A model generated the notes under the pieces. That model was not told the origin of the DNA, made no database searches, and saw nothing but the letters and a program-made list of their open reading frames with translations. Of a stretch of 64,000 nt of DNA, positions 1 to 11,523 are shown piece after piece; position 1 is the stretch's first letter; each line of letters starts with the position of its first letter. Origin of the DNA: Phytophthora quininea (Eukaryota; Oomycota; Peronosporomycetes; Peronosporales; Peronosporaceae); assembly GCA_011947345.1 (NCBI GenBank), contig JAAVTG010000618.1, forward strand, positions 1-64,000. The letters run 5' to 3'. Both the position numbers and the translations under genes were made by a program.

Positions 1-936
1 GGTCTTTGGAGCCATTTGAGTTTGCTCCGCTCCGTACGTATGCAGACGAGGAGGCTCTGCGTCGTAAAGCTCAGTTGGCAGCGAACGCAACCATTTCGTC
101 GTATGGGAAGGAGATGGAGACTGCAGTGATCGTGGAAGCCCCGTTTCGCGAGGTGTGGTATCGACTGGCACGTGAAGGGGACAGCAAGGCACCCGTAGCC
201 ACTGTACGCCTGGTGGGCAATGCGGATAGTGTTGACGGTCTTCGAGAGGCGGTTTTCGATCGGTGTGGGAGCAGCCTGCCCAAACAGACAATCCATGACT
301 TGAACGTATACCAGAGCATGGAGACATACAAGGCGGAACCGAGGGGAGAACCGATGGACAACTCTTCGTCCATTAAAGAACTCGGGCGGACAGACACAGA
401 AGCTATCGTCGTGGAAATGAGCCTCCCACGAAGATTCCCCGCCAAGAAGTTGCCTGCAATGGACATTTTGGAGTCGTCGGACGAGTTTGCTGCGGAGTGT
501 CGTCTGCAGAGTTAGTGAGCTGGCAGTGTGCACGCGATCCCACGCATTTCGGGGTTCTTGGCCAAGTTGGGAGGCTGCACCGACGTTGTATACTGGCGGG
601 AGGAAGAGATGCAAGTGATGACGCTGCTTCTTCGCGATTGGTTTGGAAAACATCTCACCAACAGAACTTACCAGTCCATACACAAGTCATCTATTGTCGT
701 GGGACCGGTGGGTATCGGGAAGTCGACGCTGTTGTGTCTGATGTCATTTTATCTAGTGTTTCAACGGAAGAAACACGTTTTAGTGTATCGACAAGTGGAC
801 AGACGTCATTACCTCTTGTTTTTACGTTATCAAGATGGAAACATTTGCTTTTTTGTAAACGCTGCAAACCCAAGGCGGCGGCCACTATGTATAAAAGCTG
901 AAATTGCAATTAGGTGAGTCCAATGTTTGGCTGATT
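1..936 (+). pseudogene. CRN (Crinkler)-like gene, copy 1, 5' end cut by window
   Basis: The first open stretch (6-515) holds the end of one ubiquitin-like CRN header module and a complete second one, with a WYRL start and a DLNVYQS core near the middle. After two adjacent stop codons at 513-518 the same frame reopens (to 917) and shows a P-loop, GPVGIGKSTLL, as in CRN proteins that carry an NTPase next to the header. CRNs are oomycete effectors delivered into host cells; only the family is recognised here. The same stops occur in copy 2 (19710-20740), so they are inherited, either a short intron (a GTTAGT donor-like start lies at 511) or true nonsense. Copy 1 lacks one G near position 18 relative to copy 2. 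No secretion signal is visible because the start lies outside the window. Confidence 0.6.
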
Positions 937-1351
937 GTGTATTTTCCTGATGAAGGAAGGCATTCTGCTGCAATTCCGGACCAACCAACTGCTCTTGTCG
1001 GACAAGACTTCAAGAGGATAAAATCGCCGGAGTTTTGGCCAGCCGTTGAGCGGCTCGCGTCGTCGCAGGCAGAGTTCTCCGTGCAGTCGTGGTTCATTTC
1101 GGTTCGAGCGTCGCAGTGAGCAGGTCACGCAACAGCCACCGCACCAAGGCTCCTGCGACAGCTCCTCGCCGCCCAAGCAGCACCAAAAGCTCCGCTGCTT
1201 CGAACCGTGCGGCGTGCCCCAGTTTTTCAACCCTCCCATCATCCCTTTGAGCTGCCACTCGGCACCTTGCCTTCCACGCAAGGAACCTCATGACAATGGC
1301 CCATAACCAAAATGAATCACTTTGCCCCCAATGCCTGTATGATTGATATGG
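937..1351. other. 415-bp segment present only in CRN copy 1
   Basis: The two CRN copies match up to 'ttggctgat' (936 here, about 20749 in copy 2) and match again from 'cgagagctac' (1352 here, about 20750 there). The intervening 415 bases are absent from copy 2. It is either an insertion in copy 1 or a deletion in copy 2. No terminal repeats or clear target duplication are visible. An open stretch (904-1119) runs through it but resembles nothing I recognise. Confidence 0.55.
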
Positions 1352-2263
1352 AAACGAGAGCTACGCACATCAACTGTTTATGCCGTACGTTTTCAAAGAA
1401 GACAGATTAACAGATGAAGAGAGACTAACCGATGCAGAGAGATTGTGAAGTAACTGGGATCAACTCGTTGATTCAGAGTACGCTGTGGGCGCTTTGGCGA
1501 AGCGTCTGGGGAAAGATACTCTGAGTAAGTTTACAATTGGGCAAGGACGAGTGGCACGGAGGACTCGCGGGGTTTGCTGTGACTTGTGGCCTCGAATTAG
1601 TTGAATATCTCGATATCAAGGTACGGCCACCCTGATAGAGCTAAAGATCACTGTGGCAGGCAGCATGACATCACCTTGGCTGAACTCGTGAAAATGAACA
1701 ACATATTTTTCGAGGACAACGTGAGGGCTGCTGACGATACCGACCAGCCGATTTACATCGCTGTTTGCCCCGACGAAAAGTCCTGTCGAGCTTTGGTTTT
1801 GAATGGCGATGTTTCTGCCTCGCGACGGGTGTGTCCATTGTTCGTGGGCAATTACAAAGATCAAGATTCAGCTCCGGTGGGTGATGGCCCTGACAACACC
1901 ATCGTATTCGTTTGTCAACGCAGTCTAATGCAGCTCCAAGCGAGTCCTTTCCAGGTGACTTGGACAGCTCTTCAAAACCACTAGCAGAAGTGATCGCTTC
2001 TGCGTGCGAGCAGCGGCGGGAGGAAGCTGAACATTTCGACATTTCGAGCGTGTACGCGTCCAAAAACTATGAAGCACAATAGCGCCAGCAAAATGCAGAA
2101 GAAATTCAAGTACATGCGCCGTGGACATGGCCTTTCGACCTATTTCAGAGGTTGACTGTCTTACCAACTTTTGCTACTGCCTTTTTCTTAGTCCCGAGCA
2201 AGACAAGGCAAGTCGAGCAAAACAGTCTATGGGACGTGGGCTGCGCATTGTGCCGAGAAGCAG
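1352..2263. other. Unassigned stretch downstream of CRN copy 1
   Basis: The first 150 bases or so match the DNA after CRN copy 2 (about 20750-20900). The open stretch 1601-1984 (127 codons) has no family I can name. It may be a further remnant of the CRN-type gene, since it follows in the same direction, but nothing in it proves this. No RNA gene or repeat is visible. Confidence 0.3.
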
Positions 2264-5200
2264 ATGTGGTGGGCAACATACGTTGGCGTGGTGGTACTCC
2301 TGGTCGCGGGATGTACGAGTGATGTGGTCATGGACATGCTGGCTCCGTTCATCGACGTGGAAACGCTCGTAGAAGAAGCTGCTTCGCTTGTGTCTGAAGC
2401 TAACGGGGTGAGAGTGGCAGTCGACGATACCTTCCCACTTGCTCCGGTGGAATTACAAGCTCTACTGAAGATATACAACGAATGCCGTACGCCTCAGTCG
2501 GTGGCAATGCGGACGTGGTGCATTGGCAACGCCAGCATGGACGGCAATTTTGAACGATGTCCGCCCGGAATTCGGACACACCCATGCACGGGTCGCGTTC
2601 TTGACGTCAACGGAACACAAGCTAGTGGTGATGTTCAATATTTCTGGCCGTGGAAAGGAATTAAGTGTGACGCCTTCACAGAGCCGACAACAATCACGAA
2701 CATGTATGTCCTTGACATTGACATTCACTGCGCTCTCTTTTTATCACAAACTCTTGGCTGTTTTAGCTATCTCCCCAACGAAAGTCTGAGCTGCCGGCTA
2801 GCTGAGCTGGATCTGAGTGTCATGGTCTCACTGGAACAACTGTTAGTAGTGCACTTAGTTGCATTTAAAGAGGGTTATTTCGTCTGCTTATTTCGTCTGC
2901 TGCGGCGTGTTGTTGCAGAGACTTGTCAAGAAACCAGCTTCATGGCGAGTTTCCAGAATGGCTGGGCGAAATGACAATGTTGCGCCTTTTGAATCTGCAA
3001 GGAAACGAGGTCGAGGGCGATATCCTGCCGTCATTCGCCAACAACAATGCCTTGGAGCTGATGTAAGGCAATTGGTCTCTACAGTATCGCAATTCTAACC
3101 CATTGCTTTTGCAGCAATTTGTCGGAGAATCAGCTAACAGCATCGACGGTCAGTTTTTCGACGCATTCCGCCGGCTTCAACACTTGTTCGTAAATCGGTT
3201 TGTAATGTGGTTTTCATGTGCTGACAGCGTCTCAATCGTAGGGATTTATCGTATAATTTTCTGACGCTGGAGTTGTCGAACGGCATGTTTGCTAGTGAGT
3301 TCCTGCTTAGCGCGTACGGAAGCATTGCACATCGTTCTCCAGCAGTATTTTGTAACTCATTTGCTGTTGCAGGAATCTTAGCCACAACGGCTTTCGAGGC
3401 GTACTTCCCGACCTTCCAAAGTTCAAATATCTGACTTCATTGTACGTACTGGCTGATCGAGTTCGTTTTCACGCCTTGTCTGATTAATATGTATTATGTT
3501 GACAGGGACTTGTCAGACAATTACTTGACTGGCATGATCCCAGCTCAACTTTCGCTGTGGGGCCGAGAAGATCCGCACGACCCTGACGAGAGTTCCGTTC
3601 TATCTGTCGTGTATGTTGCTGCTTTATATCTCCTTGAGCTTAGGGTGGAGATGACAACTCACGTTGCGTATGCTACAGGGATGTATCAAACAACATGTTC
3701 ACAGGAGATCTCCCGTCATCTCAAACTTGACGGAACTTCGACTGTTGTAAGTTCAAAACGAGGTTGTATAATTCTTTGCCAGAAACTTACGAATTAGCGA
3801 TGCAGTGATGTACACAACAACAACTTCAGCGGCCTCGTGCCTGATTTCCCACCGAGCCTGTAAGCCGCGACTACCTTATTGCAACGCTTATACTTACTGA
3901 TATCGATCTTTTTATTGCAGGTTGAGCAGTATCAATCCCGCTTATTTTGCAGGGAATGGCTTTTGTGCCCACTGCCAGTTTCCTTGGCGGAAAGCAATCT
4001 CACGTGCACGTGTGGCGACGGCTTTGGAATAAAATTTCAACGTGCAAGCGTGACAACGAGCAGTAATGGAAGTGACTACGTGTTATCGGCTAAGGAGTCA
4101 TTGGAGCGCTGCAAGCCGTGTCCTGGTGGATATTATTCAAACGCAACTACAGACCAAGCGTATTACGTGCCCACCAGGATCGTCACCAGCAAGTAAAAGG
4201 GCTGATCGATGCACTCTTTGCCATCCAGGAACTTTTGCGAACGAAAGTGGCTCACGAGTCTGCAAATATTGTCCGGCAGGGACATTTGTGGATTATACGG
4301 GCGCACATTTATGCGAACTGTGCAACCCGGGCGAGTTTACTTCTGGCGAAGGATCTGTGAAGTGCTCCTTATGTCCCAGTGGGGCGTTTTCCGACGTGAA
4401 GGGGCGACATCCTGTAATTCATGTCCAGCTGGAAGTTATACCGCTGTGGAAGGCGAAGCAGAATGCCAATTGTGTTTGCCTAATACGTACCAAGATGAAA
4501 CTGGCGCAGTTCAATGCAAGGAATGCCCGACGGGGTTTGCCGCGCGTTCTTTAGGCCACGTAAAATGTTTGCCATGTCTACCAGGGAGTTTTTATAATTC
4601 AGTGACAAAAGTATGCACATTGTGCTCTCCTGGAACATATTCTGCGGGTGGAGGACAGAGTTCATGTAGCTCGTGCGGGAATGGCACAATTACTGAAAGT
4701 TACGGGAGTGAAAAATGCCTAGCAACTGCTACCTCAGGCTGGGGTTACAAGTCCCCAGACCTTCCAGCAACTCCAGTCAAGTGCGATCCAGGGACATTTA
4801 ATGACGGGAAGGGGAGAATTTGTCGGCCTTGTCCACAAGGAACGTTTGCGATGAAGTCAGGGGCTCGAGGGTGTTCTGCCTGCCCTAAAGGCAGCTTTGC
4901 ACCAAGTGAAGGCTTGGTGCAATGCAAGAAATCACCAGTTGGGTCTTTTGTCGATGTTGAGGGTGCAATCCGATCGAAACCCTGCCCACCAAATCATGTT
5001 GCGTCGTCCACTGGATCAACCGTTTGCACACCGTGTGCTTTACCATCATTTAGCTTTCTCTACGGGGAACTAATTGCAGCGTCGCCAGCGTCGGTGAAGT
5101 GTACGAAAGTGTTGAGTGGCCTCAGATAGCGCTTGTTTTCTACGGTTTTGATCTCAGTGAACTGCGAGATGGTGATGATGAACAATTTATTGCCGATATA

Positions 5201-6410
5201 CTGGAAGTGTGGACAATTACACTGACAGGCTACTCGGTCTCCACACAGAAGCTGCATCTACTACAAGCTACCGAGGACTTCACCTCAGACAAGTCTCTGA
5301 ATATTGTTGTTGCAGTTGAAATATTAGAGAACCGGCACACAACGAGCGTTGGGATCTCAACAACTGCAGCAGAGTCAATAGAAACTGCGTTAGACGATAT
5401 ATTGGACGATCTTGGCGCCTCGAGTGTTGCTGCAGATGATTCTCAGAGTGACCAACTTGTCGGTTTGGTGACAACCGATTCGTTTCGAGATGCTCTTGCT
5501 CGGCAGTTTGAACACACCGGTCTGCTGAATGAATCACTTTCGTCGAAGTTGCTGAACATCTCCATTGAGGAGACTCTGTTTACATCGACTCGTGCAGTAC
5601 CCTGTCCACCGGGGCATTTTTCTCGCTTAGTGAGGATTCCAGCAGTATTGATACCGAGCGGGAGTGTCAACCATGCCCCGCTGGATCGTTTATTGACACG
5701 AGTGGCGCGTTGATGTGCACCCTGTGCCGTAGAGGAACATTTTCTGCAATGGAAGGAGCTGCAGAGTGTGCACCGTGTCCGATGGGGGCAGACTCTTCTC
5801 CAGGAGCTACAACTTGCGTCGAATGCTCGTGGTTTACATACGAGTGTGAAGGATTTTGGTGGGATGTGGTGCTGGCAGCAGTGCTAGTGTCTTACTACTG
5901 TGGAAGATTTACTCAAAAATCCGTCGGTTTTGTGAAGGAGATCGCGAGCTGCAGCAACAAATTGAGAGCGAGGCATTGCTAGCAGCTGTGCGTACACACG
6001 GACGCTCTTTTGACGGAGTGCAGTATGCACCGATGGTAAGCAGCTTTACTATCATGAGGAAAAGATGGTTTATCATTCAGCACTTACGCCATTGAATGTG
6101 CTTTACATTTTGTAGGGTGTGATTTCGGCGGATACATTGATCGGCAGAGCTTGAGTAAGCACCAAGAACCCGATTGCCTAATAGCAATTGAGAATTGTCT
6201 GGCCATTTTTTTATTTTACGGAGGAAATGAGCGTGCTTCACAATCTTGTCAGCCTTACCTCCAGATATTACCGGAACGAAAACGGTGAACATGGAAGCAT
6301 GATGACGAGAATATGATAAGATGAAGACTCTGATGGCATTGCGCTAGTTATGGATGGTTCTCAAGCTCCAGCTTGGGAAATAGCGCTCAATGTCAAGCAT
6401 GGAGATGTCG
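2264..6410 (+). CDS. Leucine-rich-repeat and cysteine-rich receptor-like protein
   Basis: It starts with a hydrophobic signal peptide (MWWATYVGVVVLL). About eight short exons follow, each opening with an LRR core such as DLSRNQL, NLSENQL, DLSYNFL, NLSHNGF, DLSDNYL and DVSNNMF, with a GT...AG intron in or near each repeat (first introns 2704-2766 and 2842-2918). From about 4100 come many CxxC repeats of the ephrin-receptor/GCC2-GCC3 type (CKPCPGGYY, CPAGTF, CSPGTYS, CPQGTF), then a roughly 150-residue acidic spacer, two more cysteine repeats and one membrane span near 5860-5910. A short cytoplasmic tail may continue past an intron to about 6410. No kinase domain is visible. Frame breaks occur near 3714, 3977, 4160, 4397, 5099, 5625 and 5932; all but 4160 are repaired by one added base in a run. 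Probably a plasma-membrane surface receptor or adhesion protein; ligand unknown. Confidence 0.65.
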
Positions 6411-7329
6411 AACCAACGAAGGTAGGAGCTGATGGCCAATGAGTCACCCGTTTCAAAGCTGGGTCGAGCAAGTGATCAGTTTGTTCATCCCTGCAATCTA
6501 TCGAGGACGACTGTGTAGTAGCAGCCTGGCGACAGGAAGAACTGGAACGAGACCGAGGAGCAACATCTTTGCTGTGGCGGCCTTTGAGCTACACTAGTGG
6601 TGAGTTTTCAGACATTAGAATACCCACAGATCGATTCGCAGTATTCGGCAGGACAAGTAGGGCATCAGGTTTTGGCGTTTCTTTCGATCTGAAGCAGGCC
6701 AAAGACTGAAGATGAAGTCGCCTCGAACTTTCCTTTTCTCGTTGAAGATCTTTTCAGTGCAAGGTCAGCAGCGTCGACGCTCGGACTCGCCAATTCGTTG
6801 CGCGGCTGCACTTGTGACACGGTAGCCATCACAACAGGTGACCGGGAAGGTGTTAAATGCCATGTGGCCCACAGCTCTGCTATTATAACATGGTGCGACG
6901 CTCGCTGTAGAGAGTGCCTTGCAGTTTGGCCACGCTGCCGTCCCGTTGCATGGTGTGCAACGCGTGCAGAGCAAGTGAAGGTCGACGGGGTTTGACGCGG
7001 GCGGCGCGCCAGAATTTCGTGTGCGAGATGTTTGTACTCGGTTTTGTATGGGTTATAGCCGGGAAGCCCCCTTCGAACCGGATTCCGGTGAATGACTGGC
7101 CTTCTACGGTATTTTGCCTTCACTTCGGGACTGGCGGCGAGCAGCGGAGGACAGAGGACGGTCGCCCTCTCACTTGTTAACGACGCGGCGGGGCCATGTT
7201 AGGCACGGCGGCACCGGCAAATAACTGGGGAATACGTTCGGCCCTCGCGTACGTGTATACGTAGGGTCTTGCTCGTACTGGGACACGTGTGTCTAACCTT
7301 ACGTTCTTTCCCCACGTGAGCAGACAGAC
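6411..7329. other. Intergenic stretch, no gene recognised
   Basis: An open stretch on the minus strand (6665-7123) and several plus-strand ones overlap here, none with a recognisable domain. The last 150 bases are the upstream region of the coiled-coil gene at 7330. No repeat or RNA gene is visible. Confidence 0.4.
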
Positions 7330-8069
7330 ATGGACAGCGTGCCGCTCTTCGAGCGCGAGCACCGCAACGACAGTCAGCTGGTGCAGCGCCTGCAGAACGA
7401 GCTGGCGGACGCCAAGCGCTTCGTGGAGGCCCAGGCGCGGCGCCAGAACGACTTGGAATACGTCAACGAAGACCTGGAACGTCGGTACGTGCGTTCTTTT
7501 AAGAGAACACGAAACGTACGTGGATTAATGATTTCACCCATAACTTTCGTGCATTTAACCTATTTAGTTTGGAGCACGAAGCTCTTGACCGCATCACGCT
7601 CGACGCACAGAAAGCTGAAGATGAAAAGTAGGTTATTTATTGGCATTGCATTGAATTTTTTGAGAAGTTATACTAAGTTATTATATATACATATATTAGA
7701 CGGTGGCAACAAGAGAAGGCTGCACTGCAAGACCAGCTGAAGAACTGGGAGCAGCGCTTCGAAGAGGAGGCCAGACGCCGCTCCATGGCCGAAGAGCGGC
7801 TCCGCAGAGCCGAGAAGGAGCTCTACCGCATGCACCAGAAGAAGTACGACATTGAGAAGCAGGTGCGGCGCGAGGAGAGCGAGAAGCGCAAGCACGAGGC
7901 GCAGATCGTGCGCAGTCTGCAGTCGGACTCGCAGCGGGCCCAGCAGAGCAGCAGCAACGGGCTGCTGGACCCGACGGTGAACCCCAAAGACGCCAAGCCG
8001 GCGGCCGTGCGCACCAGGCAGGCGCTGTCGTCCGCCATGGACTTTTGGGGGTCTGAAGACGCTCTGTAG
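7330..8069 (+). CDS. Coiled-coil protein, 194 residues, three exons
   Basis: Exons 7330-7484, 7568-7627 and 7700-8069 join in frame (585 bases) across introns with GTACGT and GTAGGT donors and TTTAG/ATTAG acceptors. The protein is almost wholly charged heptad-type helix from residue 10 to about 130 (rich in E, R, K and Q), followed by a serine/glutamine-rich and then basic tail ending FWGSEDAL. There is no signal peptide or membrane span. The gene has no frame break, unlike most of its neighbours. I do not recognise the family; a cytoskeletal or trafficking scaffold is possible but not shown. Confidence 0.8.
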
Positions 8070-8414
8070 GATATGAAAAAGGTCCTATCTCCCTGTGGCG
8101 GCCATGTATCATATGAGCGGAGACGGTAGCTAGCCACTTTGCATATCAAATTGCGTTTGCACTTTGCGTTTTTGTGGTTCTGAAGTTGGAGCGGAAAAAG
8201 CTGAAGCGACCTTTCGAGGTTAATCCAACTACAACTACAACGTGTTGCAGTTGTTGATGGCCTGGCCAGAGGAGTCATCTTGGGGTCGTAGAGGTCAGGT
8301 GCTGACAACTAATGGAAATCAACACTTGTGCTGTGGTTTCTGGCGATTGACAACGGTCGAAAGTGAGATAGTTTTCTGCACGTAGAAGTGAAGGCAAGAG
8401 CTTCAACGCTTGCC

Positions 8415-9620
8415 ATGCGTTGGTTACTACAGATGCCGGTGGTTGGAAACTTGGACTCCACGGCAAATCGAAACGTGTGCTGGTCATCCATCACAGCTGG
8501 AGCATCGGAAGAAGAAAGACGCGGTGCCATCAGTCGTCCTCCCTCTGCCGTTGCCACAATTGGAGTCTCCTTATCCCCCAGGAATAGGGCGACACAAGTC
8601 TCTGCTTGGCACTTCCAGATCCGCCAATTTCCAAGCAAGATGCCCGTGGTGGTGGACACCATCCAGCCTCTGAGCGCGGCCACGACCGTTGCCACCGCTT
8701 CCAACCAAAGCCAGCAGGAGCCGGGCCAAAGCAGCACGCCATTGGAACGAGCCGTTGCGGAGAAAGTCGCGACCGAGCAACACGCGCGTGCTCGTGAGAT
8801 TAGCGCGTCCGCGGCGGTACTTGGTGGCTGCATGCCAGATAGTCATTATCGCAACGGCCAAGACAAGATGGTGCAGTTCGCCGGGCTCTACGTGGTGCGC
8901 GGCCCCACGGAATCCAAGCACGTGCGCTACACGATGGACGTGGCCGTCGCCGAGCTACAATTGCAAGGTCGCTGCATCCAGCGCTTCCACAGCTTCTTCC
9001 TTTTAAGGAAACGTCTTCTTGCCGTGCTGAAAGGCTGTCGGGGACGACTACCGACTCGGAAGACCACATTGACTGGGGTTGAGGAACCGCCGTCGGTTGG
9101 CTCCGACCTGGTCGAGCTGCTCACTCGCCCTCGCTCCATCCAGTGCGCCGAATGCGAGTCGACGTATCATCAGCTCAATGCCATCAAGTTCCCGAGACGT
9201 ACGTTGTTCCCACCGAGCCTGCTGGACGTCCAGGAACGGTCTCTAACATTAGAGATTTTCCTCGACTACTGTGTTCGACTCGTCACTGTGTGGCCGGCGT
9301 GTCCGCGCAGTAAGAAGCTGTTTGTGAATGCGCTGGGCAAGTTCTTGAGCGTCGACTTGGCAGCCTACATGACTAACCAAAAGGAAGTTGGCATGGTGTC
9401 GGAAATTGACAACAACAACCAGGACGAGGAGGAGCAGCCGGAGGAACCGCCAGCAGACATCCCGTACATGCCGTCACCGCAGGAATGCGACGACAAAATG
9501 CTCTCGACCGACGATTACGAGGAGGACCGCAACTCGGAACCGACCTTCACGTTCATCACGATCCCGTCCACGTCGAGCTACAGCGAGAACAGCATGGTGC
9601 GTTCGCAGTCGCACAATTAA
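8415..9620 (+). CDS. PX (phox homology)-domain-like protein
   Basis: One uninterrupted frame. Its upstream limit at 8388 is a GTG codon, so the start is one of the in-frame ATGs at 8415 or 8640; the latter has A at -3 and looks better. After a disordered, Ala/Ser/Gln-rich first third comes a roughly 130-residue PX-like region: a strand with VRYTMDVAV, an aromatic/basic stretch (IQRFHSFFLLRKRL), then KFPRRTLFPPSLLDVQERS, which matches the FPxK/PxxL end of PX domains, and a terminal helix. PX domains bind phosphoinositides on endosomal membranes. The tail is very acidic (NNNNQDEEEQPEEPP) and ends serine-rich. No other domain is seen. Confidence 0.7.
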   Translation: MRWLLQMPVVGNLDSTANRNVCWSSITAGASEEERRGAISRPPSAVATIGVSLSPRNRATQVSAWHFQIRQFPSKMPVVVDTIQPLSAATTVATASNQSQQEPGQSSTPLERAVAEKVATEQHARAREISASAAVLGGCMPDSHYRNGQDKMVQFAGLYVVRGPTESKHVRYTMDVAVAELQLQGRCIQRFHSFFLLRKRLLAVLKGCRGRLPTRKTTLTGVEEPPSVGSDLVELLTRPRSIQCAECESTYHQLNAIKFPRRTLFPPSLLDVQERSLTLEIFLDYCVRLVTVWPACPRSKKLFVNALGKFLSVDLAAYMTNQKEVGMVSEIDNNNQDEEEQPEEPPADIPYMPSPQECDDKMLSTDDYEEDRNSEPTFTFITIPSTSSYSENSMVRSQSHN

Positions 9621-9635
9621 TGTCCGATGGTAGCA

Positions 9636-9760
9636 ATATATTTTTTCGTACCAATCGGTCACAACTCCTCCCACCAGCGACCCGATCACTGCTCCCAGCA
9701 TGAGGGTGCTCACAACACTCTTCGCCAAGGTCGTCGACAACTCGAAATCCTAACAAATAG
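9636..9760 (-). pseudogene. Fragment of a sugar-type MFS transporter
   Basis: On the minus strand, after a TTAG acceptor-like site, the frame reads DFELSTTLAKSVV then LGAVIGSLVGG and D-W-Y. This is the end of helix 1, helix 2 and the start of the conserved loop 2-3 of the sugar/inositol branch of the major facilitator superfamily. It stops soon after. Neither the earlier nor the later helices are found nearby. It lies between the PX gene and the pogo/Fanzor block, so it is probably what remains of a gene broken by mobile elements. Confidence 0.5.
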
Positions 9761-9960
9761 TTCAATTACCCGACAACGACACAAAAAGCCGAGGAACACA
9801 AAATACGGAGATCGGCTCGACTTTGTCGGCAGTGTTAATGTTTTTATCCAATCAGCTCATCTATGAGATATAAAATAAAATACCAATTAAAACAACATTA
9901 AAATGGTTGGAAGCAGGGCACACCAGGCACGAGCGCAAATGCAGTTCAGTCACCAATTTG

Positions 9961-11306
9961 ATGGGAAACAAACAGAAGGGCTATACAATCAAGGTTATGC
10001 TTGAGGCGCTCCAGCGCATCGAACTTGTAGGCGTCACACAAGTCGCGCGCGAGCTGCAGTTTCCCACAGCACCGTCGACGGCTGGTGGCAGCAGCGGGCA
10101 AAGCTGCGTGCATTTCGGGGAAACAAGCTTTCAAAGACCGTCAAAGGGCAGGGCGAAGGAAATTTTCCCGGATACCCCTGCCTTGGTGACCTTTATGAAG
10201 GACACTCGCCGCGAAGAGGATGTAAGTATTGTTTTATGTTTTATATTAGGATTTACTAGCTTGCTGTTATTACTATCTACAGTGGTTAACGACGTCTCGC
10301 ATGATATGCTTCATGCAGATCCATTTCACGGAGTGGCTGATAGGCTACTTGCGCTGCAAGAAGTCGGAAGAGAGCGGCCGTAGAGCTTTGGAGCGCTAAA
10401 CCAACGAACGGCGGCTCGGTAATAACGCATTTCAGTTATTTTTGCTATTTTGTCTAACATTTGACTTGTCGTGTATTAATTTAGGTATGGCTTTTCGACT
10501 CAAAAGCCTCAAGAAACAAAGCTGCCAACAAAAGAGCTGCTTCAACTTCAGGCTAGGTTTGCTTTTGACTTTTGGTCGACCTACTCTAGCTATTCAGATG
10601 CAGAAATCTATAATGTTGAAGAGACGGCAATCAATTTTGACATGCCGCCTGCACGCATCTGGGCTGTTAAAGGACGCAACGGCTCCGCGAAGGTCCTGGA
10701 CTACTCAAAGCACTCTGGCCGAATGACCGCAGTACTGACTATCCGAGGCGACGGTACGTTATTATTTGATATTATTTTCTTTAATATTGTTACTGAGATC
10801 TTTTTTACTAGGAAAAAGTTGCCAATACTTTTCATATTACGAGGAAAGTTGGGCGGGACAATTGACTCGAATGAGCTTAAAGATCTCCCACCTGGGCACT
10901 TTTACATGGTCCAGGAGCATGGCTGGATGGACTCGGTTGGCTGGAGTTTCTACGTCAAGAATCTCTTGAAATTTGAGATTGACAACCCTGCGTTGCTGCT
11001 GGTCGATAATTTCGACAGCCACGTGTCGGACGAAGGCGTGCGAATCGTGGCGGAAGAGACGTGTACGACGGTGGTTCCATTACCCCGAAGAGCACGTCGG
11101 TGTGTCAGTCGTTGGACGTGGGGGTAATGGGACCTTTAAAGGCTCGAATTCGCGGCAATTTTATTTGTCAGTCTGGACTGACAGCGAAGGAGAAACGGCT
11201 GCGGGCTGTGAAAGCCACAATTGCTGTTTGGGATTCTCTCCCCTCAGAAGTGATAAAAAGTAGCTTCACGAAGGCTATTCCTAAGATCGAGGAAGCGATC
11301 GTATAA
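9961..11306 (+). pseudogene. Pogo/Tigger-type DDE transposase
   Basis: The frame opens with a helix-turn-helix start (MGNKQKGYTIKVM) as in oomycete pogo elements. It crosses introns near 10220-10281, about 10412-10484 and 10755-10811. The catalytic part follows: first motif YNVEETAINF near 10610, second LLLVDNFDSH near 11005, and third SLDVGVMGP near 11120. The first acidic residue, normally Asp (VDET), is Glu here, so the copy is likely inactive. A frame break at about 11085 is repaired by one C in a CCCC run. No matching terminal inverted repeats were found at 9840-9960 or after 11306. Confidence 0.75.
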
Positions 11307-11523
11307 ACAGTACATATATTTTGTATTGTTTTTACTCAGTGTCGTTTCCTATTTTACTATTGGGATGTCGTTCAGTGCATCCAGCTTTTGTGTCGTTGTC
11401 GGTATAATATGCCCTGCGCTTCCGCTATCCAGCACAACGACGTCACGCCCGCATCTTGATGCAGGGCTCACTCATTTGTACGTACAATTTTCCAAAACCG
11501 ATAGTCACTTTGCCATTTCTTCG

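Noticed and set aside
2264..6410. Calling the LRR/cysteine-rich gene a pseudogene
   Set aside because: Six of its seven breaks fit the window-wide one-base-short run pattern, and splice sites and repeats are well kept.
6665..7123. Minus-strand open frame of 152 codons
   Set aside because: Composition is that of random GC-rich DNA, there is no domain or start context, and no related copy in the window.
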